Shown: positions 41,219-48,943 of the stretch, piece after piece
Layout: every line of letters begins with the position of its first letter
Position numbering within the stretch: the stretch's first letter is position 1
From: Candidatus Saccharimonadota bacterium
Lineage (GTDB): Bacteria; Patescibacteriota; Saccharimonadia; Saccharimonadales; Saccharimonadaceae
NCBI GenBank assembly: GCA_017406565.1
Contig: JAFQYG010000002.1
Span: 62,001 to 126,000 of the forward strand
Length of the DNA: 64,000 nucleotides
Reading direction: 5' to 3'
Program-made: the position numbers and the translations under genes
Notes under the pieces: generated by a model
Told to the model about the DNA's origin: nothing
What the model saw: the letters and a program-made list of their open reading frames with translations, nothing else
Database searches by the model: none

Positions 41219-42250
41219 TTATCCTTGAAGGATCTTGCGGGCTTCGGCGACGGAGTGAGTTTCCATTAGTTTTGCACGGAGTTCTTTGGCGCCAGGGAAG
41301 TTGTTGACGTAGATTTTGAAGAAATGTTTCAAGGGTTCGTAAGATGGGATACGTAAATAAGCTTTCTCGTCGCCTTCTCGCTCGCGCCCATCGTCATGGG
41401 GCTCGCTTCGAAGTTCGCTCCCGTTGTCGCGAATGCTCCTCGAAAGTCTATTTACGTATTTGTCATACAAGTCTAAATGTAGTTTCAAAAGATTCATGAG
41501 TTCGTCTTTAGTGGGTGTGTGGTTGGTGAAGCAGTAGGGGTTTTGAAAAACACCGCGGCCGATCATAAAACCGTCGATTTCGGGATATTTGGCGTGAAGT
41601 TCTAGTGCATGGGTACGGTCTTTGATGTCGCCATTGATGATAAGTTTGGTTTTGGGACTGATTTTATTGCGTAGTTCTAGTATTTCTGGGATTAATTCGT
41701 AGTGGGCAGGGACTTTGCTCATTTCTTTTTTAGTACGAAGATGTACAGTAAGAGCGGCAGGGTGTTCATTGAGTAAAGTTGGTAGCCAAGTGCGAAATTC
41801 ATCAATATTACTCCAGCCGAGACGAGTTTTGATAGAAACTGGTAAGTCGGTAGATTTGACAGCATTTCTAAAACATTCCACTGCAAGATCTGGGGTTTTT
41901 ATCATAGCAGCGCCACCACCAGTTTTATTAACATGTTTATCTGGACAGCCAAAATTAAGGTCTACACCCGAAAATCCAAGTTCTGCTAGAGCTTGACATG
42001 TTTCTGCAAAATGCTCAGGATTTTTGCCCCAAATTTGAGCGATAATCGGAGTATCACTAGGCGCTATTTTGAGACGCTCTAAAGCGTTCCAGCGACCTTT
42101 TTCAGAAGCATATGAAGAGACGTTGGTGAATTCAGTAAAGAATAGGTCTGGGCGGCCGGCATGCGCTATAACTTGTCGAAACATAATATCAGTGACGCCT
42201 TCCATTGGCGCCAAAATCAGAAACGGTTTCGGTAGATTATCCCATATCAT
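41219..42250 (-). CDS. dus: tRNA-dihydrouridine synthase with palindromic insert
   Basis: Flavin enzyme that reduces uridine in tRNA D loops. Seen: PFLILAPMEGVTDIMFRQVI, FTEFTNVSSYASEKGRWNALERL, PIIAQIWGKNPEHFAETCQALAELGFSGVDLNFGCPDKHVNKTGGGAAMIKTPDLAVE (catalytic Cys in GCPDK), VSIKTRLGW, LTVHLRTKKEMSKVPAHYELI, LIINGDIKD and GFMIGRGVFQNPY. The C-terminal helical domain contains a GC-rich in-frame insert (about residues 264-300, SRSIRDNGSELRSEPHDDGR) that is a family 1 palindromic element. TAAAAT ends 6 nt upstream of the ATG. The exact Dus subfamily is not assigned. Confidence 0.92.
   Translation of the reverse strand: MIWDNLPKPFLILAPMEGVTDIMFRQVIAHAGRPDLFFTEFTNVSSYASEKGRWNALERLKIAPSDTPIIAQIWGKNPEHFAETCQALAELGFSGVDLNFGCPDKHVNKTGGGAAMIKTPDLAVECFRNAVKSTDLPVSIKTRLGWSNIDEFRTWLPTLLNEHPAALTVHLRTKKEMSKVPAHYELIPEILELRNKISPKTKLIINGDIKDRTHALELHAKYPEIDGFMIGRGVFQNPYCFTNHTPTKDELMNLLKLHLDLYDKYVNRLSRSIRDNGSELRSEPHDDGREREGDEKAYLRIPSYEPLKHFFKIYVNNFPGAKELRAKLMETHSVAEARKILQG
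41348..41458 (-). repeat. In-frame palindromic element, family 1, copy in dus
   Basis: Core with GCCCCATGACGATGGG, read on the coding strand, and TTTC...GAAAG ends, bounded by perfect 11-bp arms ATACGTAAATA (41348-41358) and TATTTACGTAT (41448-41458). It encodes SEPHDDGRERE. Compared with the copy in the TRM11-like gene, CCCGT/ACGGG has become CCCAT/ATGGG: two paired changes that keep the hairpin. Confidence 0.88.
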
Positions 42251-42396
42251 AAAAATATTTTACCATAATTTGTATGATTTGCCAAACTGAGGTTATTCAA
42301 TGCTTTTATGGTTGATTTTTGTTAAAGATTATAATATGATAGAAAGACGTTCTCTTTTGAGAATAGTCCGTTATTGGAAGTACCTTAAAAGGAGGG

Positions 42397-42897
42397 TTGA
42401 ATATGAGTATGCTTGTTGAAAAAAACCTAAAGAATGGCGACTCGGCGGTGTTATACGTGACGACATGTTCGGATATAGACTCATCGTTTAAGTATAGTCG
42501 AAAATTCTTGGAATGTCATGTAGTTGGTAAGATTTGTAGTTGGAATAAGGATGAAATGGACGACAGGTTTATCGTTCGTTGTGCCGAAGATATCAGAGAG
42601 GATCCATATAAAGGTGGTATCTATGCTTTTGAGGCTTTGGTGAGCACTCATTCTCCGTTTTTGCTAACATGGGAACAATTCGAAGAGCTAAATAGTAATC
42701 CAGAAAGTCTTTCTGAATGGTTAGTTGAAGTTAGTGATTTGATAATGGGATTTGATATCCCAGAAGGAATGTCCAATTGGCAATACGAACTCTGCAAAAT
42801 CATGCTTGGCCTTGGAATCGATGATTTCGGGGAAGTCATTGCTGATATAAAACAAGATTTTATTCCTGGTGAAATGGCAGTGATTCGCTTTCCATAG
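42397..42897 (+). CDS. Orphan soluble protein, unknown
   Basis: 166 residues with no signal peptide or membrane helix. It is rich in acidic and aromatic residues (LLTWEQFEELNSNPESLSEWLVEVSDLIMGFDIPEGMSNWQYELCK) and has six Cys. No family recognised. Preceded by AAAAGGAGGG, a near-perfect ribosome site, and a TATAAT/TATGAT region at 42330-42340; the leader of about 50-60 nt contains TTCTC-TTTT-GAGAA. Followed by its own terminator. First of several single-gene units with this layout between dus and the ribosomal cluster. Confidence 0.7.
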   Translation: MNMSMLVEKNLKNGDSAVLYVTTCSDIDSSFKYSRKFLECHVVGKICSWNKDEMDDRFIVRCAEDIREDPYKGGIYAFEALVSTHSPFLLTWEQFEELNSNPESLSEWLVEVSDLIMGFDIPEGMSNWQYELCKIMLGLGIDDFGEVIADIKQDFIPGEMAVIRFP

Positions 42898-42942
42898 TAA
42901 CTTGCTTTTCCTATCTTGTAGGAAAGTCCCAACCTCTTTATA

Positions 42943-42967
42943 CCCCCTCTTCTTAGAGGGGGTTATT
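42943..42967 (+). terminator. Terminator after the orphan gene at 42397
   Basis: CCCCCTCT, loop TCT, TAGAGGGGG, then TTATT. Confidence 0.88.
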
Positions 42968-42996
42968 CAATTTTGAAGTTATGCTATAATAAAATT

Positions 42997-43132
42997 ACTC
43001 ATGCTATACTTCGGTCACTGGCATTGAGAAAAGTTTAAGGTTGTAGGTATCGTCATTTATGCCTATAACTAGGAGCCAATAAAACAGGCTCACATAGATG
43101 ACTTCTTTTATTAATATAATTGGAGTCTAACT
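42997..43132 (+). promoter_or_regulatory. Long structured 5' leader of the gene at 43133
   Basis: An extended -10 TGCTATAAT (TATAAT 42985-42990) places the transcript start near 42997, giving a leader of about 135 nt. It contains the hairpins TAGGTAT...ATGCCTA and GAGCC-AATAAAACA-GGCTC and a possible long-range pairing GTCAT/ATGAC. This is far longer than most leaders in the window, so cis regulation is likely. Confidence 0.55.
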
Positions 43133-43384
43133 ATGAAAAACTTTAACAAAAATAATACAGAACGAGTCGAAGTGATGGCTTTGTTCGGTTACGAGATGAC
43201 ACCTTGCCAACCGTTGACTTTTCGACGGCGCGGGGAAAGCGAAACCGAGGTAACAGAGCTTCTAGCGACGCAAGTGCGGTTCGTAGGAAGAACGGCTATC
43301 CATATTTTCGACGTTCTGGTTGGTCGGGAAAAAATGACATTGGAGTTTAACTCCAGTGATCTAGCCTGGTCAATAACAAAGTAA
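43133..43384 (+). CDS. Small orphan protein, unknown
   Basis: 83 residues, basic N-terminus, no membrane helix (MKNFNKNNTERVEVMALFGYEMTPCQPLTFRRRGE). The second half looks like a small beta structure (TQVRFVGRTAIHIFDVLVGREKMTLEF). The ribosome site is weak (TTGGAGTC) compared with its neighbours, consistent with control by the structured leader. Followed by a terminator. Higher GC than the housekeeping genes. Confidence 0.65.
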   Translation: MKNFNKNNTERVEVMALFGYEMTPCQPLTFRRRGESETEVTELLATQVRFVGRTAIHIFDVLVGREKMTLEFNSSDLAWSITK

Positions 43385-43410
43385 AAATAGCCCCGTTTGG
43401 GGCTATTTTA
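43383..43410 (+). terminator. Terminator of the AAATAGCCCC type
   Basis: AAAAATAGCCCC, loop GTTT, GGGGCTATTTTA. The same stem sequence is used after rpsH and rplO. Confidence 0.9.
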
Positions 43411-43503
43411 CCTTTTACTTGCATTTTTAAGTATTTTATGCTATAATATAGAGATAGGTTGCCATTTTGGTGGCAAAGAATTTTAACAAGGAGGGTTATA
43501 GTG

Positions 43504-44082
43504 ATGGAATACTGTAGAAGAGTAGATTCATTGAGGTCAATAAGTGACTTGGAATTTTTCGAGAGGTTGAAAGAAGCGGTAGGTCATGTAGATTTCGATA
43601 AAATAATACTCGGAATCCGGAATGGTAATCTGTTTTGTAGACAAACTTTACCGACTGGAAAAAAGATTGACGAAGAGGAATGGTGGCTGTATCTGGATAT
43701 GATCAATGATGTGAAGGATTATTTAAGGCTGGAAGGCTACATCCGTCACGATATTGATAACATAATGATGCCTGAGCGGTATTTTGCAGAAATGTATGCG
43801 ATACCATGTGGATTAGTTGACAGTAAAACCTGTCAGCCTTATTTCTTTTCAAATGAGGCATACGAAACTTACGCTTTCGGTTATGATAGGTTGAGATTAA
43901 TCCTGGATATTCTGGCGGAAGAACTAACTCCTCAGCAGTTTATAGCTGTTCGAGAAGATATAATGAATGCTGACAAATACTGTTTTGAGGGGAATTCTAC
44001 CGACATTACTGCTGTCCGACAGTTCCTAAGAAATAACCGCAGGCGCCTAAAACAACGTTTTAGCGTTTGTTGGTGGTTATAA
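43504..44082 (+). CDS. Orphan soluble protein, paralogue of the gene at 45331
   Basis: 192 residues, largely helical, with a basic C-terminus (RNNRRRLKQRFSVCWWL). The region SNEAYETYAFGYDRLRLILDILAEELTPQQFIAV aligns with SNEIYETYDFEKSGRVILYIIESLNLPPWQAEYV of the protein at 45331, so the two are diverged paralogues on either side of prfB. TTGCAT (43419-43424), 17 bp and TATAAT (43442-43447) give a strong promoter; AAGGAGGG is the ribosome site. A GTG at 43501 is an equally possible start. No known family. Confidence 0.7.
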   Translation: MEYCRRVDSLRSISDLEFFERLKEAVGHVDFDKIILGIRNGNLFCRQTLPTGKKIDEEEWWLYLDMINDVKDYLRLEGYIRHDIDNIMMPERYFAEMYAIPCGLVDSKTCQPYFFSNEAYETYAFGYDRLRLILDILAEELTPQQFIAVREDIMNADKYCFEGNSTDITAVRQFLRNNRRRLKQRFSVCWWL

Positions 44083-44095
44083 CCTTTCTCCTTTT

Positions 44096-44123
44096 GCCCC
44101 GGTCTGAATAGACCGGGGTTTTT
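44096..44123 (+). terminator. Terminator after the orphan gene at 43504
   Basis: CCCCGGTC, loop TGAATA, GACCGGGG, then TTTTT. The prfB promoter begins right after it. Confidence 0.92.
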
Positions 44124-44141
44124 CGTGCTATAATTGTTTTT

Positions 44142-45218
44142 ATGCAGGATTTAGAAAAAAGATTGAGCGAGCTTAAGGGGGAATTTTTGCAGGTTTATGA
44201 AAAATTGGCGATTGCTGATAAATTGGCATTGAAACAAAGTCTGGAAAAAGAGGTAGCGGAACCGGATATTTGGAAGGATGTGGCAACGGCAACAGCTAAA
44301 AATCAAGAATTATCGCGTCTTTCTGACGAGGTACAACCTTGGGAACTGCTAAAGACACAGATAAATGATATGGGTGAGCTAATTAAAATGGCAGATGATG
44401 ACTTGAAAGATGAGATGGGCGAACAGATAAGTGCGATGGAGACGGAGTTGAGAAAACTACGTAAGGCTTTGAGATTCCAGGGGCCCTATGATAAGAATGA
44501 TGCAATCGTACGGATTACTTCGGGCGCGGGCGGTACAGAGGCAATGGATTGGGCGTCGATGTTGGAGCGGATGTATTTAAGGTTTTTTGAGAAAAAGGGT
44601 TTTAAGGTGGTGTGTTTGGAACGAGTTTCTGGTGAAGAGGCGGGCATTAAAACTGCTGTTTATGAGGTGAGCGGTGCGAATGTTTATGGGTTTTTGAAGT
44701 CTGAGTATGGGGTGCATAGATTGGTGAGGTTGTCACCGTTTAATGCGAATAATTTGAGGCAGACGTCATTCGCATTAGTAGAGGTATTGCCGGTGATTAA
44801 GGCGGATACAGAGGTAGTAATTGATGATAAGGATCTCCGTGTTGATGTGTATCACGCTGGTGGGCATGGCGGTCAATCGGTGAATACAACTAATTCAGCG
44901 GTGAGAATTACGCATATTCCAACGAATACGGTGGTAGCAATTCAAAATGAACGATCACAGCTTCAGAATAAAGAAAAGGCGATGGAAATCTTAAGGGGTA
45001 AATTGGTGCAGATGCAATTAGAACAACATGCGGAAACGATCGGGGAGCTTAGAGCTGGAGAGTCGGCTGGTTGGGGACAACAGATAAGAAATTATGTACT
45101 GCAACCTTATAAGTTAGTAAAAGATACTAGGACTGGATTTGAGTCAAAAGAGCCGGATAAGGTGTTGGATGGCGAAATTGATGAGTTTATTGATGCCTAT
45201 CTGGAGGATATGGTTTAG
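44142..45218 (+). CDS. prfB: Peptide chain release factor 2
   Basis: Class I release factor for UGA and UAA. The SPF stop-codon motif is present in RLVRLSPFNANNLRQTS and the catalytic GGQ in YHAGGHGGQSVNTTNSAVRITHIPT. The single continuous frame of 358 residues from 44142 has no internal TGA near codon 25, so the programmed +1 frameshift that controls prfB in many bacteria is absent. Presence of RF2 supports UGA as a stop here, unlike Gracilibacteria and SR1. TATAAT (44129-44134) ends 7 nt before the ATG. Confidence 0.95.
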   Translation: MQDLEKRLSELKGEFLQVYEKLAIADKLALKQSLEKEVAEPDIWKDVATATAKNQELSRLSDEVQPWELLKTQINDMGELIKMADDDLKDEMGEQISAMETELRKLRKALRFQGPYDKNDAIVRITSGAGGTEAMDWASMLERMYLRFFEKKGFKVVCLERVSGEEAGIKTAVYEVSGANVYGFLKSEYGVHRLVRLSPFNANNLRQTSFALVEVLPVIKADTEVVIDDKDLRVDVYHAGGHGGQSVNTTNSAVRITHIPTNTVVAIQNERSQLQNKEKAMEILRGKLVQMQLEQHAETIGELRAGESAGWGQQIRNYVLQPYKLVKDTRTGFESKEPDKVLDGEIDEFIDAYLEDMV

Positions 45219-45221
45219 ACA

Positions 45222-45250
45222 TTGACTTTTTATTATGCTTGTGGTATAAT
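45222..45250 (+). promoter_or_regulatory. Near-consensus promoter of the orphan gene at 45331
   Basis: TTGACT (45222-45227), 17-bp spacer, extended -10 TGGTATAAT (TATAAT 45245-45250). The leader is about 75 nt. Confidence 0.85.
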
Positions 45251-45330
45251 ATATGTTATATAGTGGTTATATTTATAGATAATCAAGCATATTACAAATT
45301 TTAGGATGAATATATTTAGGGAGGGTAAAT

Positions 45331-45924
45331 ATGTTTAATAATGAAGAGAAGAGATTTTGCCTTGGTTCGTCTGACCTTATGTACTTTCTTATGAAAGATG
45401 CCGATAAAAATTTGAAAGATATTTTTGATAATAGTGGTGTGCTCGAAGAAGAACTGCTTTATCTTGTCCGGAATGGAAAATATGAGGCAAGCGAAGATGG
45501 AACTGACGAAATATTTGAAGACAATCTTGCGGGTTTTATGAGAAGAGAGTTCGGTTATCTGCGCGGGTATGCAAGTTGCTGCGTTGAGCGCAGATTTAAG
45601 GAACTGTTGGAAATAGGAGCAGGAGATTGTGATATGTGGATACTTAGGCACTGGGATAGATGGTTTGCTCCTGATGAAGATGTTTCTAACGAAATCTATG
45701 AAACATATGATTTCGAGAAAAGTGGAAGGGTTATTCTGTATATCATCGAATCTCTCAACTTGCCTCCATGGCAGGCAGAGTATGTGGAATACTATCTTAA
45801 GATGGAGAGAGAATATCTGTTTAGCGATCAGGAAGAGGAAATTCTAAGATTGGCTAGCATAAACCTGTTGAATCAGGGAGGTGATATCTATAGTAGACTG
45901 AATGAGCTATTTGATATTAAGTAA
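45331..45924 (+). CDS. Orphan soluble protein, paralogue of the gene at 43504
   Basis: 197 residues, acidic, helical, no signal peptide. It shares SNE(A/I)YETYxF and the following L/P/Q pattern with the protein at 43504. Three Cys lie close together (YASCCVERR and GAGDCDMW). GGGAGGGT precedes the ATG; a strong promoter and terminator bound the gene. No family recognised. Confidence 0.7.
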   Translation: MFNNEEKRFCLGSSDLMYFLMKDADKNLKDIFDNSGVLEEELLYLVRNGKYEASEDGTDEIFEDNLAGFMRREFGYLRGYASCCVERRFKELLEIGAGDCDMWILRHWDRWFAPDEDVSNEIYETYDFEKSGRVILYIIESLNLPPWQAEYVEYYLKMEREYLFSDQEEEILRLASINLLNQGGDIYSRLNELFDIK

Positions 45925-45945
45925 TTCTAAATCCTAAAATCTAAG

Positions 45946-45974
45946 ACCCCCGACGGTTAGTCGGGGGATTTTTT
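45946..45974 (+). terminator. Terminator upstream of the ribosomal cluster
   Basis: ACCCCCGA, loop CGGTTAG, TCGGGGGATTTTTT. Confidence 0.92.
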
Positions 45975-45997
45975 ATGTTTAATTCTTAAATTAGGGG

Positions 45998-46187
45998 TTG
46001 GCAAGAGAGAAAAAGTGTGCTATAATTTAGGAGTTATTCTAGACATAAGGAGAGGTCCGTAAACTCACGAACGGAAACCAGCCTAAAAGTCTAGTTATTT
46101 ACGTGTTAAAAATATTAAAAAATTGCGGGAAGTGTTTTTGCCTGATGTACAGAGGCAAAAATCGGCAATATAAAGGAAAGGAATAGA
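45998..46187 (+). promoter_or_regulatory. Promoter and structured leader of the ribosomal protein cluster
   Basis: TTGGCA (45998-46003), 17 bp, extended -10 TGCTATAAT (TATAAT 46021-46026). The leader of about 155 nt holds CTAGAC (46039-46044) pairing with GTCTAG (46089-46094) around an inner hairpin TCCGT/ACGGA, and a 9-bp stem TTTTTGCCT (46135-46143) with AGGCAAAAA (46153-46161). Leaders of S10 operons are classic sites of autogenous control by r-proteins; that role here is inference. Confidence 0.75.
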
Positions 46188-46808
46188 ATGCAAGTCATTC
46201 TCGGCACCAAAATTGGTATGACCCAGATTATCGGTGATGATGGCGTAGTTACTCCTGTAACTATTCTGCAAGCCGGTCCGTGCACGGTGACTCAGATAAA
46301 GACTATCGAAACCGATGGTTATAATGCTGTGCAAGTGGGCTACGGTCAGGGTAAGAATCTGAGCAAGTCGGTTTCCGGTCATGTTAAAAAGGCTGGAGAA
46401 AAATTAAGTCCTAAAGTCCTGAAAGAATTTCGCGTTGAGGAGATTCCAGAAGGAATGAAGATTGGTGATACTATCACGATCGAGAGTTTTAAACTCGGTG
46501 ACAAGGTAGCGGTTACTGGTACTTCAAAAGGCAAAGGTTATGCTGGTACGGTGAAGCGTTACAACTTCAACGAATCACGCAATACACATGGTTTTAAGGG
46601 TAATATTCGTCGAGTCGGTTCGATTGGTTCGATGTACCCACAAAAAGTATTTAAAGGCAAGAAGATGCCTGGTCGAATGGGCCACGATAAAGTTACTGTG
46701 AAGAATTTGACAGTTGCTTATGTCGACGTAGAAAAGAATTTGATTGGTCTTAAAGGCGCAGTGCCTGGTCCAAACAAAGGTATCGTAAGCGTGGAGGGAA
46801 AGGAGTAA
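46188..46808 (+). CDS. rplC: Large ribosomal subunit protein uL3
   Basis: 206 residues; recognised from ILGTKIGMTQIIGDDG, VTILQAGPCTVTQIK, GTSKGKGYAGTVKRYNF and GSIGSMYPQKVFKGKKMPGRMGHDKVTVKNL. It binds early in 50S assembly, next to the peptidyl-transferase centre. It is the first gene of the cluster; rpsJ (S10), which normally precedes it, is absent. AAAGGAAAGG is the ribosome site. Confidence 0.98.
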   Translation: MQVILGTKIGMTQIIGDDGVVTPVTILQAGPCTVTQIKTIETDGYNAVQVGYGQGKNLSKSVSGHVKKAGEKLSPKVLKEFRVEEIPEGMKIGDTITIESFKLGDKVAVTGTSKGKGYAGTVKRYNFNESRNTHGFKGNIRRVGSIGSMYPQKVFKGKKMPGRMGHDKVTVKNLTVAYVDVEKNLIGLKGAVPGPNKGIVSVEGKE

Positions 46809-46809
46809 T

Positions 46810-47409
46810 ATGGCTACACTAAATAAAGACATTTTTGGTCTAAATGTAGAAAATCATGAACTCGTGAAACTCGCTTATGATGCGTATCTCGCAAACTCTC
46901 GTTCATCTCATGCTAAAACTTTAAAGCGTGGTGAAGTACGGGGTGGTGGTAAAAAGCCATGGAGACAAAAAGGCACTGGTAGAGCTCGTTTTGGTTCTAC
47001 GCGTAACCCGATTTGGCGTCATGGTGGTGTGGCCTTTGGTCGCACTGGCAATGAAAACTTCACTAAGAAGTTGTCACGCAGTTCTAAACAACTCGCTGTG
47101 CGTCAAGCATTGTCGATGAAAAATGCTGCTAAGGCAGTTGTGGTACTTGATAAGGAAGTTAAACTTACCGGTAAGACTAAAGATGCTGTAAAAGTACTCA
47201 AAAATTTGAAACTTGAGAGTAAGAATGTGCTAGCAGTAGTGGCGGAAAAAACTCCTGAAGTATTACGCTCTACCAATAATTTGCCAAATGTTAAATTGGT
47301 TCGTGCAACTTATCTTAACGTATTCGATATTATGAATGCTGATGCAGTTGTATTTTCTGAAGCAGCACTTAAAGCTACCTCTGAGTGGCTATTAGGAAAG
47401 GAGAAGTAA
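46810..47409 (+). CDS. rplD: Large ribosomal subunit protein uL4
   Basis: 199 residues; conserved loop LKRGEVRGGGKKPWRQKGTGRARFGSTRNPIWRHGGVAFG, which lines the exit tunnel, and the C-terminal globular part. In enteric bacteria L4 is the autogenous repressor of the S10 operon. Follows rplC after 1 nt. Confidence 0.97.
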   Translation: MATLNKDIFGLNVENHELVKLAYDAYLANSRSSHAKTLKRGEVRGGGKKPWRQKGTGRARFGSTRNPIWRHGGVAFGRTGNENFTKKLSRSSKQLAVRQALSMKNAAKAVVVLDKEVKLTGKTKDAVKVLKNLKLESKNVLAVVAEKTPEVLRSTNNLPNVKLVRATYLNVFDIMNADAVVFSEAALKATSEWLLGKEK

Positions 47410-47410
47410 G

Positions 47411-47812
47411 ATGGCAAAAGAAGATAATACTAACATCCAACTTCATCTCCTAGAACCAAGAGCTACTGAGAAGAGCTATCTTGAACAAACTAACCGAATC
47501 TATGTTTTCCCAGTGAAGAAATCAATGGGTAAGCAAGAAATTGCTAAGATGGTTGAAAAAGAATTCAATGTAACTGTCACTGACGTTAGTACTTTAATCC
47601 GAAAAGGTAAGAAGACTAAATTTAGTAAAGGCAAACATGCTTATCCTGGTATTACACATCGTCAAGATAAGAAATTTGCATATGTCAGACTAAAGAAAGG
47701 CGATTCAATCAAAGTATTTGATGAACCTGAAAGTGAAACCAGCGCAAAGGAAGCCAAAGCTGATAAAAAAGCTAAAAAGGCGGACAAGAATGCAGGGAAG
47801 GAGAATAAGTAA
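47411..47812 (+). CDS. rplW: Large ribosomal subunit protein uL23
   Basis: 133 residues: a normal L23 fold (LLEPRATEKSYLEQTNRIYVFPVKKSMGKQEIAKMVEKEFNVTVTDVSTL, RKGKKTKF) plus an Ala/Lys-rich C-terminal tail of about 30 residues. L23 is the docking site for trigger factor and SRP at the tunnel exit. Its stop overlaps the rplB start. Confidence 0.95.
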   Translation: MAKEDNTNIQLHLLEPRATEKSYLEQTNRIYVFPVKKSMGKQEIAKMVEKEFNVTVTDVSTLIRKGKKTKFSKGKHAYPGITHRQDKKFAYVRLKKGDSIKVFDEPESETSAKEAKADKKAKKADKNAGKENK

Positions 47813-48648
47813 TGGCTATTAAGGCTTACCGCCCAATGACACCAGCACAACGCCAAAAGACGACTCAGGATTTTGATCAGATTACGACCAAAAAACCATT
47901 GAAGTCTTTGACTCGTGCTAAGAAGCAACAGGCGGGTAAAAATAATCAAGGTCGTATTACAGTACGACATCGTGGTGGCGGAGTCAAACGTCACTACCGC
48001 TTGGTGACTTATAAGTTACCAGAAAATTTGACTTTTACGGTTGAAGAAATCGAGTACGATCCAAATCGTTCAGCTCGAATTGCTCGTGTAAAAGATCAAA
48101 ATGGTGTATTTTACTATGTTTTAGCGGATACCAAGATGACAAAGGGTACGACTTTTAAGACTGGTAAAGAAATTGAAGTGGAAGATTCTTCTAGAATGCC
48201 ACTTGAAAATATTCCGGTTGGTACTTTTGTTTATGCAGTAGAGTTGACACCTGGTAAGGGTGCTCAAATGGTACGTGCTGCAGGTGCTTCGGCGCAGTTG
48301 ATGGCAAAGGAAGATGGCTATGCCACTCTTAAGATGCCTTCAGGTGAAGTTCGTAAAGTCCTAGTAGGCTGTGAAGCATCAATTGGTACCGTTTCAAATG
48401 TTCAACATCAGAATGTGAAGATTGGCGCAGCTGGTCGAAGGCGTCGTAAGGGTATTCGCCCAACTGTACGTGGTGTTGTAATGAACGCTACGGATCACCC
48501 ACACGGTGGTGGTGATGGTGGTCGTCACGGTTCAGGTAAGGCTCCTCGCACTCCGTGGGGACAACTCACCTTGGGCTATCGTACTCGTCACAATAAGAAA
48601 ACTAATAAAATGATCGTGCGCAGTCGCCACGAAGGAAAGAGGAAATAA
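47812..48648 (+). CDS. rplB: Large ribosomal subunit protein uL2
   Basis: 278 residues; the full signature is present ([22 protein letters not shown]-like N-terminus, [67 protein letters not shown]). Contacts helix 66 of 23S rRNA and is needed for subunit joining. Overlaps both neighbours by 1 nt. Confidence 0.98.
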   Translation: MAIKAYRPMTPAQRQKTTQDFDQITTKKPLKSLTRAKKQQAGKNNQGRITVRHRGGGVKRHYRLVTYKLPENLTFTVEEIEYDPNRSARIARVKDQNGVFYYVLADTKMTKGTTFKTGKEIEVEDSSRMPLENIPVGTFVYAVELTPGKGAQMVRAAGASAQLMAKEDGYATLKMPSGEVRKVLVGCEASIGTVSNVQHQNVKIGAAGRRRRKGIRPTVRGVVMNATDHPHGGGDGGRHGSGKAPRTPWGQLTLGYRTRHNKKTNKMIVRSRHEGKRK

Positions 48649-48941
48649 TGTCTCGGAGTCTAAAGAAAGGTCTATTTGTAGACTACAAACTCGCGAAAAA
48701 GATTGCCGCACTTTCCAGCGAAGATCGTACTGTGATTAAAACCTGGGCACGTCAATCAACAATTTCGCCAGAAATGGTTGGTCGTACGATTGCTGTTCAT
48801 AATGGCAAGGTACACGTTCCAGTATTTATTTCAGAGAATATGGTCGGTCATAAGCTTGGTGAATTTGCGCCAACTCGTAAGTTTAAGCGCCATGGTGGCA
48901 AAAAAGCTGCTGAGGCTGCTGCAGCAAAGGGAGGTAACTAA
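48648..48941 (+). CDS. rpsS: Small ribosomal subunit protein uS19
   Basis: 97 residues; [74 protein letters not shown]. Lies in the 30S head. Ends in a short Ala/Lys tail. Confidence 0.98.
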   Translation: MSRSLKKGLFVDYKLAKKIAALSSEDRTVIKTWARQSTISPEMVGRTIAVHNGKVHVPVFISENMVGHKLGEFAPTRKFKRHGGKKAAEAAAAKGGN

Positions 48942-48943
48942 TC

